Source: SIG607 sp045655165
Lineage (GTDB): Bacteria > Bacillota > Clostridia > Oscillospirales > Acutalibacteraceae
Direction of reading: 5' to 3'
DNA: 12,650 nucleotides
Assembly: GCA_045655165.1 (NCBI GenBank)
Contig: JAZOOT010000028.1
Location: forward strand, 1 to 12,650
The position numbers were made by a program, and so were the translations under genes. The notes under the pieces were generated by a model. That model was not told where the DNA came from, ran no database searches, and saw only the letters and a program-made list of their open reading frames with translations. This document shows positions 1 through 6,390 of this stretch, piece after piece (positions within the stretch are counted from its first letter, which is position 1; every line of letters begins with the position of its first letter).

Positions 1-1
1 A

Positions 2-187
2 TATGAAGGTTGGCCGGCAATTATCCGCGCCGTAAACACAAGTGACGCCATGACCGCCACAATAGAAGAAATACCATACGAAATACTTCACAAAATTACC
101 AATAGAATCACCCACGAAGTAGACGGCATCAACCGCGTCCTCATGGACCTCACCCCCAAGCCCGTCGGCACAATAGAGTGGGAATGA
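2..187 (+). CDS. guaA: GMP synthase (glutamine-hydrolysing), C-terminal end (partial)
   Basis: The 5' end lies outside the window, and the last 61 codons are present. The reading frame starting at base 2 runs through AIIRAVNTSDAMTA and DGINRVLMDLTPKPVGTIEWE (end at TGA 185-187). The final motif, PKPVGTIEWE preceded by a GINRV segment, is the characteristic C-terminus of the GuaA dimerisation domain (bacterial enzymes typically end in KPPGTIEWE or close to it). GuaA aminates XMP to GMP in the cytoplasm using glutamine and ATP. Many codons end in C (CTC, ACC, CCC, GTC, GGC), unlike the AT-rich genes that follow, so the core genome seems to end here and an accessory stretch to begin. The stop codon sits inside the first hairpin of the downstream cluster. 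Confidence 0.93.
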   Translation, partial: YEGWPAIIRAVNTSDAMTATIEEIPYEILHKITNRITHEVDGINRVLMDLTPKPVGTIEWE

Positions 188-348
188 TTTTGCAAAGCAA
201 AATCAACTATGATTGCCCGTTGGGCAAACTATGAGCTATGAGCGGCTTCGCCGTGTTATGATTTGCCTTGCGGCAAAGTTGTCTTTTAAAAAAGCAATCA
301 TATCATAACATTCGGCGAAGCCGAATTTATAACTCTAAACTCATAACT
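186..348. repeat. cluster of five short perfect hairpins with TATGA/TCATA spacers
   Basis: Five stem-loops lie between guaA and the four-helix-bundle gene. They are: 186-204 (GATTTTGC, loop AAA, GCAAAATC); 213-227 (TTGCCC, loop GTT, GGGCAA); 243-253 (CGGC, loop TTC, GCCG); 262-277 (TTTGCC, loop TTGC, GGCAAA); 310-326 (ATTCGGC, loop GAA, GCCGAAT). Between them the word CTATGA/TTATGA recurs (207-212, 229-234, 236-241, 256-261). Its complement appears downstream: GTTATGAT at 255-262 pairs with ATCATAAC at 302-309, and TATGATTG at 208-215 pairs with CAATCATA at 295-302. The tract could therefore fold into a larger nested structure. The first hairpin overlaps the guaA stop and lacks a T-run, so it is not a standard terminator. 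What the tract does is unknown. Confidence 0.75.
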
Positions 349-365
349 AAAAGGAGTTGGATTTT

Positions 366-722
366 ATGTCGGATAGTGCTTTAAGAACAAAATCAAAAGT
401 TTTCGCAAAAAATATCATACTTCTTTGCCGCAAACTAAAGCAAGAGGGAATAGAATCCGCTTTAATAAATCAACTACTGCGTTCGGGCACTTCTGTTGGT
501 GCTAACATTCATGAAGCACAATATGCACAGGGAACAAAGGACTTTATTTCAAAATTTGAAATTGCATTAAAAGAATGCAATGAAAGTGAATATTGGCTTG
601 AATTATTGTTTGAAACAAGTTCTATTACTGAAAGTGAATATAAAAAGTTTCAAAACGATTGTATTGAAATTAGAAGAATGCTTGTTTCTTCGGTAACAAC
701 ACTAAAGGAAAAACAACAATGA
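366..722 (+). CDS. four-helix-bundle protein (S23 / 23S rRNA IVS / Avd-like family)
   Basis: This is a 118-aa protein. The motif LLRSGTSVGANIHEA followed by DFISKFEIALKECNESEYWL is the family signature of the small four-helix-bundle proteins first found in 23S rRNA intervening sequences (S23 family), which are also related to the accessory variability protein of diversity-generating retroelements. The start is placed at ATG 366 because AAGGAG at 351-356 gives a nine-base spacing; a TTG at 357 is in frame but only one base from the SD. The protein is basic, and family members form pentameric barrels that can bind nucleic acid (family knowledge). No reverse transcriptase or variable repeat lies nearby, so a retroelement role is not supported here. 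It sits directly after the hairpin cluster and has its own terminator, suggesting a self-contained unit. Its cellular role is unknown. Confidence 0.88.
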   Translation: MSDSALRTKSKVFAKNIILLCRKLKQEGIESALINQLLRSGTSVGANIHEAQYAQGTKDFISKFEIALKECNESEYWLELLFETSSITESEYKKFQNDCIEIRRMLVSSVTTLKEKQQ

Positions 723-742
723 TGGGGAAATTATAAAAAAGG

Positions 743-785
743 AAAATCTATGTAGTACACAATTTTGTGCTGCATAGGTTTTTTA
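743..785 (+). terminator. rho-independent terminator after the four-helix-bundle gene
   Basis: The arm TCTATGTAGTACA (747-759) pairs with TGTGCTGCATAGG (766-778) with a few G-U pairs, flanked by an A-run at 743-746 and followed by a T-run at 779-784. The stem contains TGTAGTAC, which resembles the half-sites in the promoter just downstream. Confidence 0.8.
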
Positions 786-794
786 ATTTTAGGG

Positions 795-824
795 TTGACA
801 AATGTATTACAAATGTAGTATAAT
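795..824 (+). promoter_or_regulatory. consensus sigma-A promoter of the RHH-TIR-SPFH operon
   Basis: TTGACA (795-800) and TATAAT (819-824) are both perfect matches, separated by 18 bases. This should be a strong promoter unless repressed, and it is overlapped by repeated operator-like half-sites. It is the only obvious promoter ahead of the four genes up to 5759. Confidence 0.85.
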
Positions 825-851
825 ACGAAATGTAGTATGATACTACATGTA
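800..851. promoter_or_regulatory. operator iterons (TGTA half-sites), probable RHH binding sites
   Basis: AAATGTA occurs at 800, 811 and 828. The longer copies 811-826 (AAATGTAGTATAATAC) and 828-843 (AAATGTAGTATGATAC) differ at one base and are 17 bases apart. The segment 831-847 is a perfect palindrome, TGTAGTA-TGA-TACTACA. TGTATTACA (803-811) and TACATGTA (844-851) are further short palindromes. TGTA-type half-sites suit ribbon-helix-helix proteins. The sites cover the spacer, the -10 and the transcription start, as expected for autorepression by the next gene (inference). Confidence 0.72.
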
Positions 852-874
852 ATTTTTTCAAAAGGAGAAGAATC

Positions 875-1066
875 ATGTCAAAAGAAAAACTTGTTATTTC
901 TTCAAAAAAATACAGAGGTGATTCTACAGTGATTTCTATTCGTTTGCCCGATGAATTGGTTAAGAAACTTGACACAATTGCTGAGGAAACAGGAAGAACA
1001 AGAAATGAAGTTATTCAGAAGTGTCTTGCCTTTGCGGTAGATAATTTAGAAATCAAGGAATATTAA
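875..1066 (+). CDS. ribbon-helix-helix (CopG/Arc-type) transcriptional regulator
   Basis: A 63-aa protein. STVISIRLPDELVKKLDTIAEE (residues about 17-38) is the classic beta-strand/helix A segment, and GRTRNEVIQKCLAFAVDN is helix B, together forming the RHH DNA-binding fold. AAAGGAG at 861-867 lies seven bases before the ATG. It is the first gene of a tight operon: the next gene starts 13 bases after its stop, and that gene's SD (AAGGGG, 1065-1070) overlaps the stop codon. It probably binds the TGTA repeats over its own promoter and so sets expression of the downstream TIR operon. RHH proteins of this size are also antitoxins, but no typical small toxin gene follows. A regulator role is therefore favoured. 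Confidence 0.85.
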   Translation: MSKEKLVISSKKYRGDSTVISIRLPDELVKKLDTIAEETGRTRNEVIQKCLAFAVDNLEIKEY

Positions 1067-1079
1067 GGGGATTTAATCA

Positions 1080-3293
1080 ATGGCAATTTTCAAATGCAAA
1101 ATGTGCGGCGGTAGTTTAGAAATATCAGAGGGTATATCCGTTGCCACTTGTGAATATTGTGGCACGAAACAAACTGTTCCGAAATCAAGGGGCGAGATTG
1201 TTACCAACTTATTCAACCGCGCAAATAACCTGCGGCTTAAATGTGAGTTTGATAAAGCCGAGCAGGTATATGAGAAAATTTTAGATATAGATAACACTGA
1301 CTCTGAAGCTCACTGGGGTATTGTTCTTTGTAAATACGGCATTGAGTATGTAGAGGACCCCAAAACATATTCAAGAATTCCCACCTGTCATAGAACTCTT
1401 TATGAGGCAGTTCTTACGGATGTAGATTATCTTGCCGCTACCCAAAATGCCGATGCTGAACAAAAGGAATTATACAAAGCAGAAGCAGAGCTCATTGATG
1501 ACCTGCAAAAAAATATATTATCTATAGTTAATAACGAAGAACCATTTGATGTGTTCATCTGTTATAAGGAAACCGATGAGGATGGAAAAAGAACGGTTGA
1601 CAGTACTATTGCAAATGATATTTATTACCAGCTTACTCAGGAAGGGTTTAAGGTTTTCTATGCCCCAATAACTCTTGAAAATAAACTCGGCCACGAATAT
1701 GAGCCGTATATCTTTGCTGCGCTTAATTCCGCAAAGGTTATGCTTGTTGTTGGTACAAAACCGGAGTATTTTGACTCTGTTTGGGTGCGCAATGAATGGT
1801 CAAGGTTTATAAAACTTACAAAAACAGACCGTTCAAAAATGATTATTCCTTGTTACAGAAATATGGATGCTTATGAGTTGCCCGAAGAGTTTGCACATCT
1901 TCAAGCACAAGATATGGGCAAAATTGGTTTTATAACGGATGTTATAAGAGGATTAAAAAAGGTTTTTGAACGTGACGTTCAAGCACAACCTAAAATTGTT
2001 AAAAAGAAAGTTAAAAAACCATCTAAAATTAAACCCATTATTAAGAAGTTGAAACAAAAAATACAAGAATGTGCAAAAGGGCTTTTAATGCTTCTTTTAG
2101 AATCTTTTTCAAAAATATTCTATTTTATAAGTGTTGTTTTATATTTTTATTTTGGAATAAAAGTTTTAAAGAATCTCTCTAATCCAAAAGATGTAATAAT
2201 GTTTTCGCTTTTAACAATAATGGGAATATTGGTAACTTCGTTAATTTCTTTTAAGGTTATTAAAGATAAACGTATTGCCATAATATTGCAAGGCATAGTT
2301 TCAATTTTATTTGTTCTAAGTTGCTTTGTTGGCGTTATGTATATGATTGAATATGGATTTTATCTATACGTAATTTTATCAACATTATTGACATTAATTT
2401 GGTTCATAATAATATGCTTTACAAAAAAATCTGAAGAAGAAAATATAAAAAGACCAAAAAAAGCAAGAAATGCCTTGATTTCGGTTCTCGTTTCGTTGTC
2501 TTTGATTTTTGCGTTTGAAATTATAGGAAAAAATTATTTTGACTACCAATTGGCAAATATGTTTAATTCCTTTGGTGCTCATAAATACGCAAGCGAATAC
2601 TTTGTTTATCTTGGAGATTATAGGGATAGTGCAGATTTAGCCACAAAATTAAAATTGAATGAATTAAAAAATGCTGAATTGTTAGATGATGTTTATTTGG
2701 GAGATTTGCGAAACGGGGATATCGATTTTAGAGGAAAAAACTCGGATTTATGGTGTGTAATCGCCAAGGAAGAGAATAAAGTATTGTTATTGAATTATTA
2801 TGATGTAAGCGTTTCCAATAATTCAGACATTGTTGGTGGTTGGAAAAACAGCACCATAAGGCGTTATTTGAATGGGGAGTTTTATAGAAAATCATTTAAT
2901 AGAGCAATAAAGGACTGTATTATTTCTACGGAATTAAAAAATTCTTCTTCTCCTAATGATATTACTACAGACAAGATTTTTATTTTGAGCATTGATGAAT
3001 ATAATTCATATCTGCGTTATGATGAAAATGGAAAAGCTCGTCAAGAATACGGAAATATTTGTCTACGAGATGTAGAGGACAATACATATACGTATGTTGA
3101 CTATGAAGGACATTTTCAGTCCGTAATTTGTTCGTTGGATAAATCTGTTGTAGCAGATGCAAATGGAGATGGATATATTACATTTTCTGAATGGTCAAAT
3201 TATGAACAATATGACACTAAAGGTTTAAACGAAATAAAAACATTAAGTTATTGTCCTGCTATGTGGATAGATTTAAACAAAATTAGTAATTAG
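1080..3293 (+). CDS. zinc-ribbon / TIR-domain / five-TM protein with DUF6273-like C-terminal domain
   Basis: 737 aa, read as five parts. Residues 1-35 are a zinc ribbon (CKMC at 6-9 and CEYC at 24-27). Residues about 40-150 are helical and TPR-like. Residues about 155-295 are a TIR domain: it opens with FDVFICYKETDE (156-167), and VWVRNEW places E239 where the catalytic glutamate of NAD-cleaving TIRs such as SARM1 lies. A Lys-rich linker (300-330) leads to five hydrophobic segments (about 344-360, 371-393, 397-420, 424-447, 463-483). The C-terminal domain (about 500-735) has an LGDYRDS motif, a WKNSTIRRYLNGEFYRKSF segment and a final CPAMWIDL, resembling the clostridial DUF6273 family. It also holds an EF-hand-like loop, DANGDGYITFSE (693-704). 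The topology suggests a cytoplasmic TIR tied to a sensor on the other side of the membrane, with the side not proven. NADase activity is inferred only from the motif. Confidence 0.85.
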   Translation: MAIFKCKMCGGSLEISEGISVATCEYCGTKQTVPKSRGEIVTNLFNRANNLRLKCEFDKAEQVYEKILDIDNTDSEAHWGIVLCKYGIEYVEDPKTYSRIPTCHRTLYEAVLTDVDYLAATQNADAEQKELYKAEAELIDDLQKNILSIVNNEEPFDVFICYKETDEDGKRTVDSTIANDIYYQLTQEGFKVFYAPITLENKLGHEYEPYIFAALNSAKVMLVVGTKPEYFDSVWVRNEWSRFIKLTKTDRSKMIIPCYRNMDAYELPEEFAHLQAQDMGKIGFITDVIRGLKKVFERDVQAQPKIVKKKVKKPSKIKPIIKKLKQKIQECAKGLLMLLLESFSKIFYFISVVLYFYFGIKVLKNLSNPKDVIMFSLLTIMGILVTSLISFKVIKDKRIAIILQGIVSILFVLSCFVGVMYMIEYGFYLYVILSTLLTLIWFIIICFTKKSEEENIKRPKKARNALISVLVSLSLIFAFEIIGKNYFDYQLANMFNSFGAHKYASEYFVYLGDYRDSADLATKLKLNELKNAELLDDVYLGDLRNGDIDFRGKNSDLWCVIAKEENKVLLLNYYDVSVSNNSDIVGGWKNSTIRRYLNGEFYRKSFNRAIKDCIISTELKNSSSPNDITTDKIFILSIDEYNSYLRYDENGKARQEYGNICLRDVEDNTYTYVDYEGHFQSVICSLDKSVVADANGDGYITFSEWSNYEQYDTKGLNEIKTLSYCPAMWIDLNKISN

Positions 3294-3305
3294 GAGGAAA
3301 TTAGT

Positions 3306-4430
3306 ATGGCAAAAACAGCAGAAATAATTAAATACGAAGGTGATAATAGCGCCTTTATTTGGAAACACCCCTGTGAGGACTTTAATTATCTTACACAGTT
3401 AATCGTTCACGAGAACCAAGAGGCAATCTTCTTTATGAACGGTCAGGCACTTGATATGTTTGGTGCAGGTCGATACACCCTTGAAACACAGAATATTCCA
3501 CTTATCAGTAGGGCTCTTAACAAGGGTATTAACGATAAGAGTCCCTTCCACTGCGAAGTTTATTTCATCAACAAGACCGAGCAGATGAACATTAAATGGG
3601 GCACTGACTCCCGCGTTGAGTACATAGAACCCACTTATGGGTTCCCGCTTTCTATCGGGGCTTCGGGTGAAATGACTCTCCGTGCCGAAGACAGCAGAAA
3701 ATTGCTTTTGAAATTAGTTGGTACAGAGAATTATCTTGGTCAACATCAGTTGGTAGGATACTTCCGTTCTTTCCTTATGGCCCGTGTGAAGACCTATATT
3801 GCACAGGTTATGAAGACAAATAACATTAACATTTTTGAAATTGATGAAAACCTTACTATGTTCTCAAATGCTATTAAGAATCTTCTTATTGGTGACTTCG
3901 CAGAGTATGGTGTATCTCTCGAGCAGTTTTTTGTAACCACAATCTCGAAACCCAATGGCGAACTTCAGTACGAGAAGTTCAAAGAACTTCACTTCCGTCA
4001 GTATGCAGACATTGCCGAGGCAAAACTTCGTCAACAGACCGAGATTATCAATGCTGAAACAGAGGCGCAGAAGACCGTTATCGATTCCAAAGCACAGGCA
4101 ACCAAACGAGCACAGGAAGGTTATACCTACCAGCAAGAACGTGGATTTGACGTTGCTGAAAAGGTTGCCCAAAACGAAGCTGTTGGCGAGTTTACCAATA
4201 TGGGAGTTGGATTTGGAACGATGGCTGGTGTCGGCGGTGCTGTTGGTGGTATGGTTGGCGGAATGATGAACGATGCTATGGGTGCTGCAACTGTTCCTGC
4301 TACTTCTGACAATGATATGGCAACGTTTAAAGCAAAAGTTGATAAACTTACAATGATGAAGGATGCAGGAATGCTTTCGGAAGAAGAATTCAACAGCATG
4401 AAAGCAAAACTGCTTTCCGAGATTTTATAA
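3306..4430 (+). CDS. SPFH (band 7) domain protein with C-terminal SHOCT motif
   Basis: 374 aa. Residues about 20-225 form an SPFH/band-7-like domain of the YdjI ('virion core protein-like') type, including GQALDMFGAGRYTLET and a YFINKTEQMNIKWGT segment. Residues 225-290 are a charged, Ala/Gln-rich helix (AKLRQQTEIINAETEAQKT), the usual flotillin-like coiled coil. Residues 299-327 are Gly/Met-rich (MGVGFGTMAGVGGAVGG). Residues 343-373 match a SHOCT module (KLTMMKDAGMLSEEEFNSMKAKLL). There is no clear transmembrane segment, so it probably sits on the inner face of the membrane as an oligomer. AGGAGG at 3292-3297 sets the start, 12 bases after the TIR gene. In Bacillus subtilis, YdjI is encoded beside a zinc-ribbon membrane protein (YdjG) and helps recruit a PspA protein. 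By analogy this one may scaffold the TIR protein (inference). Confidence 0.87.
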   Translation: MAKTAEIIKYEGDNSAFIWKHPCEDFNYLTQLIVHENQEAIFFMNGQALDMFGAGRYTLETQNIPLISRALNKGINDKSPFHCEVYFINKTEQMNIKWGTDSRVEYIEPTYGFPLSIGASGEMTLRAEDSRKLLLKLVGTENYLGQHQLVGYFRSFLMARVKTYIAQVMKTNNINIFEIDENLTMFSNAIKNLLIGDFAEYGVSLEQFFVTTISKPNGELQYEKFKELHFRQYADIAEAKLRQQTEIINAETEAQKTVIDSKAQATKRAQEGYTYQQERGFDVAEKVAQNEAVGEFTNMGVGFGTMAGVGGAVGGMVGGMMNDAMGAATVPATSDNDMATFKAKVDKLTMMKDAGMLSEEEFNSMKAKLLSEIL

Positions 4431-4442
4431 GAGGTGACAATA

Positions 4443-5759
4443 ATGAAGGCAAAAAAACTATCTGTAAGTATTTTCTTAGTAATATTTATTCTTTTTAGCA
4501 CTATTTCTGCTATTATTTATGACAAGTCTAACAGTGTGGATATTATATGTTATGACGGTTCTTATGCAGAAGAATACGCCCAGAAACACAATATTGATTA
4601 TGAGATAATCTCGGATTCAGATGCTTATATAGGTATATTGAACCTTGAGAATTTTGATTACAACAATGACGGTACTATCGTTGCTTATAAGGGCGAAAGC
4701 GAAAAAATCGCTATCCCTGCTGATATTAAAGGCACAAAAATCATTAAAATTGCTGAGAAAGCATTTGAAAACGCCAAAAACTTAAAGAGCATTTATCTTC
4801 CCAAAGAATTAAAAACTTTCGAGCCAAAAACACTTGAAAATGTTACTGTTTATATGTACGAAGATACCGATTTGTATAAGAAATTCTCTAAAGATGAAAA
4901 AATAAAGTTTGAAATCAAAACCATTCCGGATTCATACTATGTTGATTTCTATTCCGCTAACATTCCTTTCTCTTATAACAACATTTCAGATAAGAGCATC
5001 GATATCAATCGTTATCACGCAGAAAATGAGTTGGTTTTAATTCCTGAAAGCATTGATGGTAAAATTGTTACCACCATTTCGTTTGATGCATTAGACGACG
5101 GTGTTGAGACATTAGTTATTCCTAAGAGTGTTACCAGCATTAAGGGTGAATTGTATAGCAACCGTTATGACCTTACCTTCCTCATCGGTATGTTGATTGC
5201 TTTTGTTGGAACAGCTATTGCTATTGTTTTTGTGCTTACTTTGAAAATCGAAACAAAAGAAAAAATATTCCTCACTGTTTCGCAGTTTAGAACGGCTTAT
5301 ATTGTTGCTGTTCTTTCTGTAATCTTGTCAAGCGTTTATATTTTTGTTGCAGCAGTTCCTAATACAGTAGTATATATTGGAGTTGCTTTGGTTTATGGTC
5401 TTGCTGTTATTTACATTATTAAGGCAAAAGTTGCTGTAAATGTTGTAGGAGGTATTGATGAAAAAATTAAGGTACAGACCTTATTTATAAAGTCAATTAC
5501 AGTAGATGCGGAACATCTTATGAACACATCCAACACCGCAGAACTTAAAGGACTTACAAAAAAGGTTTATGAAGCGGTTCGCTATTCCGACCCGATGTCA
5601 AATGCAGCCCTTGTTGAGGTTGAAGATAAAATTAAAAAAGGTTTTGTTGACTTTGAGAATGCTGTTAACGGAGAAGACTTTGAATTAGCTTTAGCAACTG
5701 CTAATGAATTGCTCTCCCTTATTGATATAAGAAACAAAAAATGTAAATTGTTAAAATAA
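4443..5759 (+). CDS. membrane protein with BspA-like leucine-rich ectodomain and cytoplasmic helical tail
   Basis: 438 aa. The start is ATG 4443, because GAGGTGA (4431-4437) is a good SD; an in-frame GTG at 4434 lies inside that SD. Residues 7-25 are a signal-anchor-like hydrophobic stretch. Residues about 36-57 (CYDGSYAEEYAQKHNIDYEII) resemble the closing motif of BspA-like LRR_5 proteins, here placed right after the signal. LRR_5-like segments follow at about 85-135 (IAEKAFENAKNLKSIYLPKE) and 195-235 (ETLVIPKSVTSIKG). Three membrane segments follow at about 245-267, 284-304 and 308-327. Residues 335-438 form a soluble, mostly helical tail (KKVYEAVRYSDPMSNAALVE). It is the last gene of the operon, 12 bases after the SPFH gene. 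It may be a surface sensor or membrane anchor for the TIR-SPFH pair; this is inferred from context only. Confidence 0.78.
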   Translation: MKAKKLSVSIFLVIFILFSTISAIIYDKSNSVDIICYDGSYAEEYAQKHNIDYEIISDSDAYIGILNLENFDYNNDGTIVAYKGESEKIAIPADIKGTKIIKIAEKAFENAKNLKSIYLPKELKTFEPKTLENVTVYMYEDTDLYKKFSKDEKIKFEIKTIPDSYYVDFYSANIPFSYNNISDKSIDINRYHAENELVLIPESIDGKIVTTISFDALDDGVETLVIPKSVTSIKGELYSNRYDLTFLIGMLIAFVGTAIAIVFVLTLKIETKEKIFLTVSQFRTAYIVAVLSVILSSVYIFVAAVPNTVVYIGVALVYGLAVIYIIKAKVAVNVVGGIDEKIKVQTLFIKSITVDAEHLMNTSNTAELKGLTKKVYEAVRYSDPMSNAALVEVEDKIKKGFVDFENAVNGEDFELALATANELLSLIDIRNKKCKLLK

Positions 5760-5857
5760 ATATTAATATCCCTGCCGTACTCTGAAAAAATGAGAGAATT
5801 TGTATAAATGAGAATATTTGGGTTTACACCTGAATACTTAAAATAACACATTATATA

Positions 5858-5902
5858 AAAACAGCGAAGTTAATCATGATTTATGATTTGCTTCGCTGTT
5901 TT
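5858..5902. terminator. long hairpin, probable bidirectional terminator
   Basis: AAAACAGCGAAG (5858-5869) pairs perfectly with CTTCGCTGTTTT (5891-5902). Inside, AATCAT (5872-5877) pairs with ATGATT (5883-5888), extending the stem. It lies between the convergent membrane-protein gene and the XRE gene and could serve both. TTATGATTTGC (5881-5891) is identical to 256-266 in the hairpin cluster near guaA, so it may be a related palindromic element captured as a terminator. Confidence 0.72.
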
Positions 5903-5903
5903 A

Positions 5904-6128
5904 TTATTTGTTTTTTGTGCGCGGGTAGGGTTCTTTTTGGTCGGTAAGGCCAACAAGATAATCCATACTGGTATTAAGAACGGTTGCAATTTTTATGCAT
6001 TGTTCTAAACTTAAATATCTTTTTCCCGTTTCAATTTTAGAATAATCACTTTGGTCAATACCTGTAAGCATTTGCATTTTAATTTGTGTATATCCGCGTT
6101 CTTTTCGTAGTTCTTTTAATCTGCTCAT
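5904..6128 (-). CDS. XRE-family helix-turn-helix regulator
   Basis: 74 aa, essentially a single HTH domain. LKELRKERGYTQIKMQMLTGIDQSDYSKIETGKRYLSLEQ carries the TQ, the recognition helix ending SKIETGKR, and the closing CIKIATVLNTSMDYLVGLTD that are standard for this family. AGGTGAT lies just upstream of the ATG on the minus strand. It is divergent from a 48-aa ORF, and the 86-base gap carries a perfect palindrome over the -35 region, so it probably represses its neighbour and perhaps itself. The short tail after the HTH (KEPYPRTKNK) leaves no room for a ligand or peptidase domain. Confidence 0.88.
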   Translation of the reverse strand: MSRLKELRKERGYTQIKMQMLTGIDQSDYSKIETGKRYLSLEQCIKIATVLNTSMDYLVGLTDQKEPYPRTKNK

Positions 6129-6152
6129 AATATCACCTATTTATATTATGGC

Positions 6153-6192
6153 AAATTGACCTATTGACAATAGGGTAAAATTGACCTATAAT
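6153..6192. promoter_or_regulatory. divergent XRE / small-ORF control region: operator and consensus promoter
   Basis: On the plus strand TTGACA (6164-6169) and TATAAT (6187-6192) are perfect and 17 bases apart, serving the 48-aa ORF. CCTATTG-A-CAATAGG (6160-6174) is a perfect palindrome over the -35. AAATTGACCTAT occurs twice, at 6153-6164 and 6178-6189, a direct repeat 25 bases apart that flanks the spacer. A minus-strand -35 (TTGTCA, 6170-6165) overlaps the same palindrome, but I do not see an equally good minus -10. Binding by the XRE protein is inferred from position. Confidence 0.75.
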
Positions 6193-6214
6193 TACGTTAA
6201 AGGGGTGAAAAGGT

Positions 6215-6361
6215 ATGCCGGATTATAAACAAATGTATTTAACTTTACTTGATGCAACCGAAAAAATAAAGAATGAACTTGTTTCAGCGCAGATCGCTTG
6301 TGAAGAACTTTACATACTTTCGGGAGAAGAGGAAGAAAAAGAGAATAAGAATAGAACTTAA
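6215..6361 (+). CDS. small acidic hypothetical protein (48 aa) divergent from XRE regulator
   Basis: ATG 6215 opens a 48-codon frame ending TAA at 6359-6361: MPDYKQMYLTLLDATEKIKN, then a helical stretch ending in a Glu-rich tail (SGEEEEKENKNRT). AAAAGG (6208-6213) or AAAGGGGTG (6199-6207) can act as SD. It has a perfect consensus promoter and its own terminator, which argues that it is a real gene despite its length. It looks like one amphipathic helix with a disordered acidic tail. Short clostridial proteins starting with a DYK-MYL-L pattern are often encoded beside XRE genes as far as I recall, but the function is unknown. Confidence 0.72.
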   Translation: MPDYKQMYLTLLDATEKIKNELVSAQIACEELYILSGEEEEKENKNRT

Positions 6362-6362
6362 T

Positions 6363-6390
6363 AAAAAAGCACCCGTGTGGGTGCTTTTTT
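6363..6390. terminator. bidirectional rho-independent terminator
   Basis: AAAAAAGCACCC (6363-6374), loop GTGT, GGGTGCTTTTTT (6379-6390) is a perfect stem with A- and T-runs on both sides. It separates the convergent 48-aa ORF and the acyl-CoA synthetase operon and touches the stop codon of the latter. Confidence 0.9.

Noticed and set aside
186..348. CRISPR array
   Set aside because: The hairpins differ in sequence and length and are not regularly spaced identical repeats, and no cas genes are present.
366..722. Diversity-generating retroelement accessory gene (avd)
   Set aside because: The fold family is shared, but no reverse transcriptase, template repeat or variable repeat is seen in the window.
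875..1066. Antitoxin of a toxin-antitoxin pair
   Set aside because: RHH proteins can be antitoxins, but the following gene is a 737-aa TIR membrane protein and no small RelE/MazF-like toxin is present, so a regulator role is favoured.
3864..4501. Several overlapping open frames on both strands around the SPFH gene
   Set aside because: They overlap the SPFH frame, which has a strong SD and recognisable SPFH and SHOCT parts. None has a supported start or domain.
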